The position numbers were made by a program, and so were the translations under genes. 64,000 bases of DNA from Syntrophomonas palmitatica JCM 14374. Its GTDB lineage: Bacteria; Bacillota; Syntrophomonadia; Syntrophomonadales; Syntrophomonadaceae. Location: NCBI RefSeq assembly GCF_001311885.1, contig NZ_BBCE01000005.1:60851-124850 (forward strand). The letters run 5' to 3'. How positions within the stretch are numbered: the stretch's first letter is position 1; every line of letters begins with the position of its first letter. Shown in pieces: positions 38,284-49,613 of the stretch. A model generated the notes under the pieces. That model was not told where the DNA came from, searched no databases, and worked only from the letters and a program-made list of their open reading frames with translations.

Positions 38284-41114
38284 ATGAAGGATTATATTTT
38301 CGTTAAGGGCGCCAGGGAACATAACCTGAAAAACATCGATTTGAAGATTCCCCGCGATAAGCTGGTGGTCTTCACCGGGGTTTCCGGATCGGGCAAGTCC
38401 AGCCTGGCTTTCGACACCATTTACAGCGAAGGGCAGCGCCGCTACGTGGAGTCCTTGTCTACTTATGCCCGCCAGTTTTTGGGGCAGATGGACAAGCCCG
38501 ATGTGGATTACATAGAGGGTCTCTCGCCTTCCATATCCATTGACCAAAAATCCACCTCTAATAATCCGCGTTCCACTGTAGGTACGGTAACAGAAATCTA
38601 CGATTACCTGCGGCTGCTGTATGCCCGCGTGGGGCAGCCGCATTGTCCCCGTTGTAAGCGGTCCATTCAGAGACAAAGCGTAGACCAGGTCGTGGACCAG
38701 CTTCTTGCCTTGCCGGAAGGAAGCAAACTCAAAATATTAGCCCCGGTAGTCAAAGCGCAAAAGGGTGAACACCGTAAGCTTATGCAAAACTTGTTCCGGG
38801 ATGGTTTTCACCGTCTCCTGGTGGATGGCTATGAGTATACCTCGGATGAAGAGATCAATCTGGAAAAGAATAAAAAACATGATATATCCGCGGTAATTGA
38901 CCGTTTGGCGGTCAAGGACGGGGTGCGCAGCCGCCTGGCTGAATCTATTGAATTGGCTTTCGAACTGGGAGAAGGTATGGTGGCAGTGCGCAGGATTACC
39001 GACCAGGGCGAGGAAGAGCATCTTTTCAGCCGTGACTTTGCCTGCCCTGATTGCGGTTTCAGTCTGCCGGAACTTACCCCGCGCATGTTCTCGTTTAACA
39101 GTCCCTTCGGCGCCTGCAGCGAATGCGACGGGCTGGGTGAAAAACGTGAGATTGATCCCGAACTGGTTTTGGATATGGATAAGTCTTTGCAGGATGGAGC
39201 GGTTGTGCCCTGGGCCAGCAATTATTATACCTACTACAACCAAATCCTGCGGGCCATGGCTGAAAAAAACGGGATACCCCTGGATCGTCCCCTAAAAGAA
39301 CTGAGCAAAAAACAGATTCAGACCATTCTATACGGCAGCGGGGAGGAGCGTTTTCTCATTAATTACACCAATTCTTACGGGGAAAGCGGAACCTTTCGTT
39401 CAAGTTTTGAAGGTATAATCAACAATCTGGCCCGGCGTTATCATGAAACCAAATCCGAAGCCTCCCGGGAAGATATCGAGAAATATATGACCAGTCGGCT
39501 GTGTCCGGCCTGTCATGGCAAACGCCTCAAAGAGGAAATTCTGCATGTTTTCGTGGGCGGGCTGCCCATAACCGATATCACCGGGATGGCGGTACACCAG
39601 GCCTTGAATTTCTTTAAGTTCCTGCAACTGAATGAACGGGATGCCTTTATCGCCCGTCAGGTTGTAAAAGAGATCAATGAGCGGCTCAATTTCTTGGTTG
39701 ACGTGGGTTTGGACTACCTGACCCTGGACCGGTCAGCCGGGAGCCTGTCCGGAGGCGAGGCCCAGCGTATAAGATTGGCTACCCAGGTGGGTTCCAGTCT
39801 GGTAGGGGTTCTCTACGTGCTGGACGAGCCCAGCATAGGCTTGCACCCGCGGGATAATGACCGGCTCCTGGCAACATTGAAACGGCTGCGTGATCTGGGC
39901 AATACAGTAATAGTTGTGGAGCATGATGAGGATACCATCCGTAATGCCGACTATATCGTGGATATCGGCCCCCGGGCGGGAATTCACGGCGGTCAAATTG
40001 TGGCCCAGGGCAGTTTGCAGGAACTGATGCGGGCAGAAGAGTCTTTAACCGGGCAGTATTTTACAGGCAGCCTGAAGATCGAAATCCCCGCGCAAAGACG
40101 GCAGGGAAATGGCAAAAACCTCATTATTCGCGGGGCCAGCCAGCATAATTTGAAAGATATCGATGTAACTATTCCTTTGGGGAAAATGGTTCTTATAACC
40201 GGCGTATCCGGTTCAGGCAAAAGCACCTTGGTGGAAGATATCATCTATCCGGCCTTGATGAAAAAACTTCATCATAGTTCTGCCCGTTATCGCGCCGGGC
40301 AATTTGCGGCTCTGGAGGGCGCAGAAGAGATTGACCGGGTAATCAATATCGATCAATCACCGATTGGACGTACTCCGCGGTCCAACCCGGCTACTTATAC
40401 GGGAGCTTTTGATGGCATCCGGGAACTGTTTGCCAATACTCCAGAATCGCGTATGCACGGTTACAAGCCGGGACGCTTTAGTTTTAATGTCCGCGGGGGG
40501 CGTTGTGAAGCCTGTTCAGGGGACGGCATCATTAAGATAGAAATGCACTTTTTACCTGATGTTTATATACCTGCGAGGTCTGCAAGGGCAAACGCTATAA
40601 CCGCGAGACCCTGGAGGTAAAATATAAAGGCAAGAATATTGCTGATGTGCTGGCTATGACCGTAGACGAAGCAGTGGAATTTTTTGCAGCGATTACCGGC
40701 ATACACCGTAAACTAAAAGTTCTGCAGGATGTGGGTCTGGGCTATATTCAGCTGGGACAACCCGCGCCCAGCTTGTCTGGAGGGGAAGCCCAGCGGGTCA
40801 AGCTGGCAACAGAACTATCCAAGCGTTCCAGCGGCCGTACTCTGTATATACTGGATGAACCTACCACCGGGCTTCACAAGGAAGATGTTAAACATTTGCT
40901 TAGGGTTCTAAACAAATTAACAGATTATGGAAACACAGTCTTAATTATCGAACATAACCTCGATGTTATTAAGTCTGCCGACCATATTATCGACCTGGGA
41001 CCGGAAGGCGGGGAAAAGGGCGGCGAAATCGTGGCACAAGGCACTCCCGAATATGTAGCCCAGGTGGCCCATTCCCACACCGCCCGCTACCTGCGGGAGG
41101 TTTTGGGGAGTTAG
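38284..41114 (+). CDS. uvrA: Excinuclease ABC subunit A, frameshift near 40571
   Basis: UvrA of 943 residues after one base is restored at 40570-40572 ([15 protein letters not shown]). It has two ABC modules ([12 protein letters not shown] and [27 protein letters not shown] and [14 protein letters not shown]) and zinc modules CPRCKRS, CPDCGF...CSECDG and CEACSG...CEVCKG. The frameshift falls inside the last zinc finger. It scans DNA for damage as a dimer with UvrB. Start ATG 38284 follows GGTGG. Confidence 0.95.
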
Positions 41115-41132
41115 TCAACATGATAAATTCTG

Positions 41133-41170
41133 TATTAATCATAATTTTCAGCGTATTCTGCGTCTATTAG
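41133..41170. repeat. TTAATCATAAT..GCGTATTCTGCGTC module before uvrC
   Basis: TATTAATCATAATTTTCAGCG then TATTCTGCGTCTATTAG. It ends within 5 bases of the uvrC start, overlapping its ribosome binding region. Confidence 0.72.
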
Positions 41171-41174
41171 GGGT

Positions 41175-42987
41175 ATGCGGATGAGGGAGCGGCTGCAGAA
41201 GGTGCCTCTCAAGCCAGGGGTGTATATTTATAAGGACAGGGAAGGCAAGGTTCTCTATGTAGCAAGGCGCGTTCCCTGCGCGGCCGCATGCGCTCATATT
41301 TTCAGGCTCCGGAAAAACTTGACCCCAAAGTGCGGGCTATGATGGCCCGGGTGGCGGATTTCGATTATATTGTTACCAACAGCGAATTAGAGGCTCTGAT
41401 ACTGGAGAATGACCTGATAAAATCCTATCAGCCCCGCTATAATATCCGGCTGCGTGATGATAAAACCTATCCGTATTTAAAGATCACCATGACTGATAAA
41501 TACCCGCGCCTGGTGCTGGTGAGGAAGATAGGGACGGCAAATCACGCTATTTCGGACCGTATACAGATGTGACCGCACTGCGGGAAACCCTGAAAATACT
41601 GAACACCATCTTTCCGCTGCGTAAATGTAAAACCCTTCGTCCAGGCGGACGTCCCTGCCTGAATCATGACATCAGACTCTGCCTGGCGCCATGTACCGGT
41701 GAGGTTACTGAGGAGGACTACCGCCAGGTGGTAAACGAGCTGATCGCTTTCCTGGAGGGCAGCTATCAAGGGTTGCTGGAAGCCAAGCAAGAGGAGATGA
41801 AAAGCGCGGCTGCCCGTCTGGATTTCGAAACCGCCGCCCGACTGCGCGATCAGATTAACGGCATCAAGAAAATACAGGAGAACCAGCAGATCAACTTTGA
41901 AAAACCGTATGACCTGGATATCGTGGCTATGGCGGGCTTGGAAAAGGAACGCCTGGTTATTGTCCTGAAAATCCGTCAGGGGAGAGTCGCGGGCAAGGAT
42001 ACCTTCTGGCTGCAGCGTTCCATTGATGAAAATGAAGCTGAAATCATGGCTTTCTTCATCCAGCAATATTATAAAGATAATCACGATATTCCGGCGGAAA
42101 TCTTATTGAGTCCGCAGCCATCCGAACCTGAACTTCTGCAAACCTGGCTGAGTGAGGTCAGCGGCAAACGGGTGAGAATGCACCAGCCGCAGCGGGGAGA
42201 ACGCCGTCAGATGCTGCTGCTGGTAACGAATAATGCCCGTGTATTGTGGGAAGAAAAGGCTGAGAAGAACCTGCACAACCGCGAGGCCCTTTTGCGCATC
42301 AGCCGGGTATTGGGATTAGAAATCATTCCAGATCGCATTGAGGCTTATGATATTTCCCACCTGGGAGGAGAAGAAACCGTGGCTTCAATGGTGGTATTCA
42401 CCGGAGGAAGTCCCGACCCTAAAGCTTATCGCCGTTTTAAAATCCGCAGTGATCAGAATAATGATTATGCTTCTATGGCGGAGGTTTTGGGAAGGCGCAT
42501 AAATGAGGCCCGCAAAGGCAATTCGGCTTTTCTGCCTGAACCCGATCTGATATTGATTGACGGGGGAGCCGGTCAGGTTAATTCGGTCTGGGAAATAATG
42601 AATTCAATCGGCGCTGATATTCCTGTGATAGGTTTGGCTAAAAAGAATGAATGGCTGTATAAGCCTGAACATAGCGAACCCCTGGTTCTATCCAGGCGCG
42701 ACCCTGGATTAATGCTCCTGCAGCGTTTGCGCGATGAGGCTCACCGCTTTGCCAATGAATACAACCGGCAGCGCCGCAGTAAAAAATTGCAGCGTTCATC
42801 CCTGGATGATATACCGGGGATAGGGCCGCGGCGTAAAAAAAGTCTTTTGACTTATTTTGCTTCCGCCGCCCGCATCAGGGAGGCATCGCTGGATGAATTA
42901 GCACAGGCTCCGGGAATGAATCTTCCTGCGGCCCAGGCTGTTTACAGACATTTCCATACAGATGAAAAGAGCGAAGATGACAGGTAA
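41175..42987 (+). CDS. uvrC: Excinuclease ABC subunit C, two frameshifts
   Basis: UvrC of about 604 residues, ATG 41175 (or 41181), after two single-G restorations at 41262 (LYVGKARSLRGRMRS) and 41531 (RKIGDGKSRYFGPYTD). The GIY-YIG nuclease (GVYIYKD) makes the 3' incision. A UVR domain (LLEAKQEEMKSAAARLDFETAARLRDQ region, residues near 205-235) binds UvrB. The RNase H-like 5' nuclease (IEAYDISHLGGEETVASMV) and helix-hairpin-helix pair (LDDIPGIGPRRKKSLL) follow. Confidence 0.94.
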
Positions 42988-43078
42988 AAGCTGTCGTTTT
43001 ACTGTGGCAAAAGATATTTTCGTGATAGAATATGATTAATTAAACCAGCATAAATTATTGGGAAAGGGGATAATTATT

Positions 43079-43435
43079 ATGCAAGGCTGGATACTCAGGT
43101 GGTTGTTGAATATTTTGGCGATTATTATTACGGCCGCTATTATCCCGCACTTTGACCTGACCGTCTGGGGGGCTATTGTAGGATCCATTTTCCTGGGGAT
43201 AGTTAATGCTATTATACGGCCGATTTTGCTGCTGCTTACCCTGCCATTAAATTTGGTCACTCTAGGGTTGTTTACGTTTGTTATAAACGGCTTCATGCTC
43301 TGGGTAACCTCAGCTACGGTTAAGGGATTTGATATTCATGGTTTTGGCTGGGCAATTTTAAGCGCGGTTCTTTTAAGTGTGGTCAGTTTTGTTATCAGCT
43401 TTTTCGTTGATGATAAAACCTTTGGCTGGAGATAA
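43079..43435 (+). CDS. Small four-helix membrane protein (PF04020 'phage holin 4' type)
   Basis: A 118-residue protein with four membrane helices (about residues 4-24, 27-49, 54-78, 88-112), starting ATG 43079 after AAAGGGG. The PIILLLTLPLNLVTLGLFTFVINGFMLW-like core (key residues R-P-LNxxTLGLF-NG) is diagnostic of this family, often annotated as phage holin but chromosomally widespread and of unknown function (YvlD-like). Nothing near it is phage. Confidence 0.85.
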   Translation: MQGWILRWLLNILAIIITAAIIPHFDLTVWGAIVGSIFLGIVNAIIRPILLLLTLPLNLVTLGLFTFVINGFMLWVTSATVKGFDIHGFGWAILSAVLLSVVSFVISFFVDDKTFGWR

Positions 43436-43521
43436 GGGTAGTTAACCGCAGATTAACACAGAGTTTATATGTAAATTCAACGTATTTATATTTCCTGCGG
43501 GTATATTGGTATTATCAGCAA

Positions 43522-43548
43522 GAGCCGGGATAAACCCCGGCTTATTAA
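43522..43548 (+). terminator. Weak stem-loop downstream of the membrane protein
   Basis: GAGCCGGG-ATAAA-CCCCGGCTT stem followed by ATTAATATTTG. It is a GC-rich stem with a poor T tract, so termination is likely but not certain. Confidence 0.55.
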
Positions 43549-43668
43549 TATTTGTGAATTACGCAAGTTCCGCAGAAGGTATCATTTGGCGATGGCATAG
43601 GTGCGCGGGAGCTTGAATTTGAGCCAGGTCAAATGCGAAGGTCTAGTGAATTATCTCTGGAGGTTTTC

Positions 43669-44474
43669 ATGAACATAAGACTGGTAGCGATAGATTTAGA
43701 CGATACTTTGCTGGATTCGGGTCTGCAAATATCTCCGCGCTGCTTTGCGGCCATTAAAGCGGTGAGGGAAAAAGGCGTTCTGGTTACCCTGGCTACGGGA
43801 CGGATGTTTCGATCCGCCCTGCCTTACGCACGGCAATTGAACATGGATATTCCCTTAATAACTTATCAAGGAGCCTGGTGAAAAATTCCCAATCGGGCGA
43901 GGTGTTGTACTACCAGGCCTTGCCCCGCGATATCGCGGGTGAGCTGATTGCATATTTCAAACAGGCTGGTGTGCATTGTCATACGTATATTGATGATCAA
44001 CTGTTTATGGAATCGTTAACCCCCCAGGGAAAATATTATGAGGAACTGGCCGGGGTCAAAGCCTGCCTGGTGGATGACCTGGCTCAGGAAGCCCGGGAAC
44101 GGGATGCCATGAAAATCATGGCGATAATTGAGAATGAAGCTGAGCTCCTGAAAATGCAAAATCATGTAAACGAAAACTACGGACACCTGCTGCACATTAC
44201 CCGTTCAAAACCGTTATTCCTGGAAGCCATGGCTTTAAAGGCCAATAAGGGTCTGGCGCTGCAGGTAATTGCCGAACACTATGGAATAAAGCGAGAAGAG
44301 GTCATGGCTATTGGGGACAGCTATAATGATTTGGACATGATCAGGTGGGCCGGCATCGGGGTGGCCATGGACAACGCCCGTACGGAGGTAAAAGCGGTCG
44401 CGGACTATATTACGGCCTCCAATGAAGACGAAGGTGTGGCCGAGGCCTTGCATGAATTTATTATCGATCAGTAA
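43669..44474 (+). CDS. Cof-type HAD hydrolase, frameshift near 43875
   Basis: HAD phosphatase of 268 residues after adding one C in GCCCTGG at 43874-43875 (ITYQGALVKNSQSGE). Motif I is AIDLDDTLLDSG, motif IV is GDSYNDLDM near residue 217, and the Cof cap domain lies between. Family members remove phosphate from sugar phosphates, FMN and PLP. The start has TGGAGG 7 bases upstream. Substrate unknown. Confidence 0.9.
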
Positions 44475-44539
44475 GAATAATAGACACAGACTTTTCAGAC
44501 CATGACCGATAAAGAGAGTGAACGCCGTAAAAACTTTAA

Positions 44540-44575
44540 GATCTGTGATAATCAGGGTTAATCTGTGGCTAATTT
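44540..44575. repeat. ACACAGAT-type repeat (reverse orientation)
   Basis: AGATCTGTGATAATCAGGGTTAATCTGTGGCTAAT. It directly abuts the ribosome binding site of the isomerase gene. Confidence 0.65.
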
Positions 44576-44591
44576 AAAAGGGGGAATTGTA

Positions 44592-45622
44592 GTGGAACTA
44601 ACGCCGGAAATGATGATGGATTATCTGTACGGTTTACCTGAGCAGTTTGTACAATGCCTGGCTATGGATTTCAGTTTTGCCGCCCAATATGCTAGAGAAT
44701 ACCGGAATATTGTAGTTTCAGGGTTGGGAGGCTCGGCCATTGGAGGCGATATACTCCGCAGCTACGCATTGCATCAAGCCCAGGCGCCGGTATCTGTCAT
44801 ACGCGGCTATGATATCCCTGCTTTTGTGGGAGCGGATACGCTTTTTCTGGCAACAAGCTATTCGGGCAATACCGAAGAAACCCTGAGCGCTTTCGAACAA
44901 GCGCGACAGAAAGGAGCCTCCATTATCTGTGTCAGCAGCGGGGGTCAAATTAGCCGCTGGGCCGAAGAACAAGGTCTGGGACTGGTCAAGGTGCCGGGCG
45001 GATTGGTGCCGCGGGCGGCTACAGGTTATCTTTTTGCCCCCCTAGCCATATGTCTCGAAAAACTAGGTATTATTTCGGGGGCCGTATCAGGTTTGCAGGA
45101 AACGGTTGAAGTGCTGAAGGAGCTTCGCGATTCTCTTATTCCGACTGTTGAAGCGCCTGAAAATAAAGCCCGGGAAATAGCCCGCCGTTTGAAAGACGCT
45201 GTTCCGGTTATCTGGGGAAGTACAGGAAATACCGAGCAGCAGCCCTGCGCTGGAAGGCGCAGATTAATGAAAATGCCAAATGCCCGGCTTACTACAATGT
45301 GTTTCCTGAATTAAACCATAATGAAATCGTGGGTTTTGAAACCCCGGCAGAAATCTTGTCGCGTTTAGCGGTGGTGATTTTGCAGGACCGTTATGATCAT
45401 CCCCGCGTGAAAAGACGTATGGAAATCAGTGAAGAAATTATAAAGCCCAAGGTTAAGGATATTCTCAAAGTGGAAAGCAAGGGTGAGTCATTCCTGGCCC
45501 GGTTCTATTCGCTGGTATACATCGGCGACTATGCCAGTACCTATCTGGCCTTGGAATATGGTATTAACCCCACCCCGGTCAAAGTCATTGATTATTTAAA
45601 AGCGGAGCTGGCCAAAGAATAG
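44592..45622 (+). CDS. Bifunctional phosphoglucose/phosphomannose isomerase, frameshift near 45236
   Basis: SIS-domain isomerase of about 343 residues after restoring one G (TGNTEAAALRWKAQINENAK). The first SIS domain has SGLGGSAIGGDILRSYA, and ATSYSGNTEETLSAF is the sugar-phosphate site. The C-terminal Glu/His residues are in NHNEIVGFE. It interconverts glucose-6-P or mannose-6-P with fructose-6-P and feeds glycolysis and amino-sugar synthesis. The start is GTG 44592 after AAAGGGGG. Confidence 0.9.
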
Positions 45623-45650
45623 ATTATTTGAACGTGATTTAGGTATTGTT

Positions 45651-46439
45651 ATGCAATTTTACGGAGATTATCATACACATTCGCGATGCAGTGATGGCAG
45701 GCAAAACTGCCGGGAAATTATTCACGCAGCCCAGGAAAAAGGCTTGCGGGAAATAGCGATTACTGACCATGGCCCGCTGGTGGCGGTAATTGGGGTCGAT
45801 TCTCCCGAAACTTATCTGCAATTAAAAGAAAAGGTACAGTCTCTGCCGCTGGATGACGGTTACCCTCGGGTCTATGTAGGAGCAGAAGCCAATATACGCG
45901 ATATGAACGGCACTTTGGACATCCCCCCTGATGTAACCGACCAATTAGATATATTGATTGCGGGACTGCATCCTTACACGATGCCGACTTCGTGGCAGGA
46001 CGGCTGCCAGTTGTTTGCGCAAAACTCCCTGCGCCACCTGGGTCGTAAGCATCGTGAAAAAGCGGTTAATAATAATACCAAAGCCACAGTCGAGACATTA
46101 TACCAAAACCCCCGTGTGGACATCCTGGCCCACCCGGGGCTTTTCTTTAAGGTTGATGTGGAGGAGGTCGCCCGCGCTTGTGTGGATAATGAGGTTTTGT
46201 TTGAAATCAACTGCGGTCATGAACACCCGTCTTTATCTGATATAATGAAAGCAGAAAGGTCCGGGGTTGATTTTATTGTTAACAGCGACGCTCATTTTCA
46301 GGAAACCGTGGGAAGTCTGGATTACGGTGACAAGACCCTGGGGAGATTGGATTTGGATGAAGATAGAATCGTCAACCGTGCCAGCGGAGGGGGTTTTAAA
46401 AAGTGGGGGAAGAGAGACAAAGACTGCACGTACTCATAA
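45651..46439 (+). CDS. PHP-domain phosphoesterase
   Basis: A 262-residue metal-dependent hydrolase with the PHP motifs [11 protein letters not shown] (residues 6-16), ITDHGPL (near 38), the HP and NSDAHF motifs. It resembles histidinol-phosphatase or YcdX-like enzymes; the substrate is not evident. The C-terminal 12 residues overlap the rapZ start. The start ATG 45651 has only GGTATTG upstream. Confidence 0.83.
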   Translation: MQFYGDYHTHSRCSDGRQNCREIIHAAQEKGLREIAITDHGPLVAVIGVDSPETYLQLKEKVQSLPLDDGYPRVYVGAEANIRDMNGTLDIPPDVTDQLDILIAGLHPYTMPTSWQDGCQLFAQNSLRHLGRKHREKAVNNNTKATVETLYQNPRVDILAHPGLFFKVDVEEVARACVDNEVLFEINCGHEHPSLSDIMKAERSGVDFIVNSDAHFQETVGSLDYGDKTLGRLDLDEDRIVNRASGGGFKKWGKRDKDCTYS

Positions 46440-47287
46440 TTACCGGCTTGTCGGGGGCGGGAAAAACCCAGACCATCAATAGTCTTGAGGATATGGGATA
46501 TTATTGTGTTGATAACCTTCCTCCGGCCCTGCTGCTAAAATTTGTAGAAATGGCCCTGCAGTCAGAAGGCCGTTTGGAAAAGGTGGCCTTGGTTATAGAT
46601 GTCCGGGGCAAAGACTTTTTCAAGGACCTTTCGGAGGCCCTGGAAGAATTGCAGCATCACCGCATAGCCTATGAGATCCTTTTCCTGGAAGCAGCTGATG
46701 ATGTGCTGGTCAGGCGTTTCAAAGAGTCGCGGCGTCCGCACCCGCTGGGTAATGAAGACAGCTTCTGGAGTCAATAAAGACCGAACGTGCTCTGTTGGAG
46801 GAGTTTCGCGGGCGCGCCAGCGTGATTATCGATACCTCCGATTTGGCCCCCCGTTTTTTGAAGGATAAGTTAAAGAGCCTGTACAGCGAAGACAACAGCG
46901 GGGACTTCACGGTTAATATCATGTCTTTCGGCTACAAATGGGGTATTCCCCTGGATTCAGACATAGTTATGGATGTCCGTTTCCTGGCCAATCCGTTTTA
47001 TGACCCTCTGATGCGAACCTTGACCGGTGAGGATCATGAAGTAATAGAATATGTGCTTAATTCTCCGGTTACGCGGTCTTTTACACGGCGTTTTCTAAAC
47101 CTGCTTAAATACCTGATACCCAATTATTTAAATGAAGCAAGGCCAACCTGGCAGTGTCCATCGGCTGTACCGGCGGGCAGCACCGTTCGGTGGTCTTATC
47201 GGACTATATCGGTAAACAGTTAAAAAAATGGGATACAGTGTATTTATACGGCATAGAGATATTGAGAAGTATAAGCGGGAGGACTAA
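46403..47287 (+). CDS. rapZ: RNase adapter / nucleotide-binding protein RapZ, three frameshifts
   Basis: P-loop protein of about 295 residues. Walker A is [10 protein letters not shown], and DVRGKDFF and [23 protein letters not shown] are family segments. Three single-base losses are needed: T at 46763-46764, G at 47137, and A in the run 47222-47228. With them the C-terminus reads [19 protein letters not shown]...[19 protein letters not shown], the RNA- and metabolite-binding part. RapZ-yvcK-whiA is a conserved Firmicutes block tied to cell-wall precursor control. The start is GTG 46403. Confidence 0.92.
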
Positions 47288-47292
47288 CTGTA

Positions 47293-48239
47293 TTGACTGA
47301 ACCCAGAATTGTGGTTTTAGGAGGCGGAACCGGCCTGTCGGTTCTCCTGAAAGGGCTCAAAAGGTATACCAGCAATATAACTGCTATAGTAACGGTCAGC
47401 GATGACGGCGGCAGCTCAGGCGTTTAAGAGCCGAATTGGGAGTGCTTCCTCCCGGAGATATCCGCAACTGCCTGGTTGCCTTGGCTGAAACCGAAACCTT
47501 GATGGATCAGATATTTCAGCACCGTTTTAGCCAGGGAGACGGGCTGAAAGGACACAACCTGGGCAATCTGCTCCTGGTAGCCATGACGGAAATAACCGGG
47601 GATTTCATTTCCGCCATTAAAGAAGTCAGCCGCGTGTTGGCGGTACGCGGGCGGGTTCTGCCAGCCACTTTGGAGCATGTCAGTCTGGGAGCCCGCATGG
47701 ACGACGGGGTTACGGTGTGGGGCGAGACCCTAATTCGTGATTACGGCGGTAAAATCAACAGACTTTTTTTATCACCAGAATGTGAGCCTGTACCCGAAGC
47801 ATTGGCGGCCTTGAATGAAGCCGACGCCATCATAATTGGTCCGGGGAGTCTTTATACCAGCATCATTCCCAATTTAGCAGTTAAAGGGATAGCCGATGCC
47901 ATCGCTGCCTCCAATGCTATCACCTTTTATGTAGGCAATATTATGACGGAGATGGGAGAGACTGATGCCTTTACGGCATGCGACCATCTACGGGTTATTT
48001 TTGATCATGTTGGGCAGCAGTTGATCGATTATTATATTGTAAATACCGGCAGGGTAGACGAAGCTCGGCTTAACCGCTACCGGGAGGAGAAATCTGTTCC
48101 GGTGAAAATAGACCGCGAGGAAATAACCGCTCTGGGAGTGCAGATTATTGAAGCCGACTTAATCGGGTATGACCAGGTGGCCTGGCATGACCCCGATAAA
48201 CTGGCCCGGGTAATAATGCAGACCCTGCGCGGAATATAG
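47293..48239 (+). CDS. yvcK: Gluconeogenesis factor YvcK/GlmR, frameshift near 47421
   Basis: UDP-GlcNAc-binding regulator of about 315 residues, after one C is restored at 47421 ([22 protein letters not shown]). The fold signature [15 protein letters not shown] leads, then [15 protein letters not shown] and [15 protein letters not shown]. It tunes carbon flow to peptidoglycan precursors. TTG 47293 is preceded by GCGGGAGGA and overlaps closely with rapZ, so they are cotranscribed. Confidence 0.92.
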
Positions 48240-48247
48240 GAAATTAA

Positions 48248-48276
48248 TAGCCACAGATTAAAGATTAACACTGATT
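48248..48276. repeat. ACACAGAT-type intergenic repeat
   Basis: TAGCCACAGATTAAAG then ATTAACACTGATT between yvcK and whiA; a matching inverse piece ATCTGTGGCTAAT lies at 48349-48361, so the two could pair around an 80-base loop. Confidence 0.65.
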
Positions 48277-48379
48277 ATGTGTTGTAATTGCCTATTGCCA
48301 GGAGTAGCGTCAAGCGTGAAAGTCCAGTTAGTTATTTTTGCTGGGCGTATCTGTGGCTAATCGTTCTTGGGAGGTTGTT

Positions 48380-49309
48380 GTGAGTTTTTCTAATGAAGTG
48401 CGTAATGAACTGGCGCGTTTAATGCCGGAAAAGCAGTGCTGCCGCCAGGCGGAGCTTCAGGCTTTGCTGGTTTCCGGAGCAAAGTGGACTGAAGACGATG
48501 ATGAACTGGTTCTGAGTATTTTGGTGGAAAACGCCGCCACTGCGCGTAAAATATTCCGGCTGTTAAAGGAAACCTATAATCTGCAGGCCCTGGTTCGGAT
48601 TGAACAAAGGCGCTTTTTTGGCAAGAATCACGCCTATGAAGTCGGAGCGCGTCTGGCGCCTGAACAAAAGCAATTGCGCGAGATAATTACAACTTATTAT
48701 CTCAAACAGCAGGCTGTTCCTGTAATTCCTGGCAAAGCATGCTGCAAAAAGGCTTATCTCCGCGGTATTTTCCTCAGCCGCGGTTTTATCAACCGTCCTG
48801 AAGGCGACTATCACCTGGAGATTGTCTGCGGCGACAAACACATGGCTGCTGAAGTGCAGAAATTGATGGCGCGTTTTGATCTTCACCCTCGATGTTTCGA
48901 ACGTAAGAATACCCTGGTAGTTTACATTAAGGAAAGTGAAAAAATCGCGGATTTTCTCCGGGTTGTCGGCGCCAGCAAGGCCCTGCTGGATTTTGAAAAT
49001 GTGCGCATTTTAAAGTCCATGCGCAATAACGTTAACCGCCAGGTTAATTGCGAAACGGCCAACCTGAGCAAAACCATAGTTGCTTCCGTGCGCCAGATTG
49101 AGTTAATAGAAAAATTCGTGGAACAAAAAGGCGCCGAGGCCTTGCCCCGGCAATTACGCGAATTGGCCGGGTTAAGATTGGAGTACCCCGACAGTACTTT
49201 GCAGGAACTGGGGGAGCTTTGTACGCCTCCGCTTAGCAAATCGGGAGTGGCCTACCGCATGCGAAAACTGGAAAAAATAGCTGAAGAAACTTTGAACAGC
49301 AGCGATTGA
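48380..49309 (+). CDS. whiA: DNA-binding protein WhiA
   Basis: A 309-residue protein with the LAGLIDADG-like N-terminal domain (residues 15-200; AYLRGIFLSRGFINRPEGDYHLEI is the recognisable segment) and a C-terminal helix-turn-helix (LGELCTPPLSKSGVAYRMRKL). In sporulating and other Gram-positives it affects division and chromosome segregation. GTG 48380 is the start, with GGGAGG 8 bases before. Confidence 0.95.
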   Translation: MSFSNEVRNELARLMPEKQCCRQAELQALLVSGAKWTEDDDELVLSILVENAATARKIFRLLKETYNLQALVRIEQRRFFGKNHAYEVGARLAPEQKQLREIITTYYLKQQAVPVIPGKACCKKAYLRGIFLSRGFINRPEGDYHLEIVCGDKHMAAEVQKLMARFDLHPRCFERKNTLVVYIKESEKIADFLRVVGASKALLDFENVRILKSMRNNVNRQVNCETANLSKTIVASVRQIELIEKFVEQKGAEALPRQLRELAGLRLEYPDSTLQELGELCTPPLSKSGVAYRMRKLEKIAEETLNSSD

Positions 49310-49613
49310 TATTAATTAAAGGAAATCAAGGCTAAAGTTTACAACATAAAAAATCTTCTCAATAGAAGGATTATCCGCACTTCAGGAGAATAATATTATA
49401 ATACAGCCAAATGTTTTGTTTACTGCTGTTAAGAGGGGGAGCCTGGTTATTACTTCAGGTACCATAGAGATTAGATTATAAGTATATGAAGTAATCATTT
49501 CAAACCACCGCACTACCGATTTTTAACCCTCATGCAAAAATAATAAGAGATTTTCATAACTTAAAATATAATTGTTTTTCTGGCTTCTATTGTGAGCTTC
49601 GGAGGTAACGGGC
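49310..49613. other. Intergenic region upstream of rpoN
   Basis: A 304-base AT-rich spacer. A small stem (AATCTTCT-CAAT-AGAAGGATT) at 49352-49372 and a TATAAT at 49567-49572 are visible, but no well-spaced -35 is seen. No ORF is supported. Confidence 0.5.

Noticed and set aside
43079..43435. Prophage holin
   Set aside because: The family name is misleading; no phage genes are nearby and the family is chromosomal in many bacteria.
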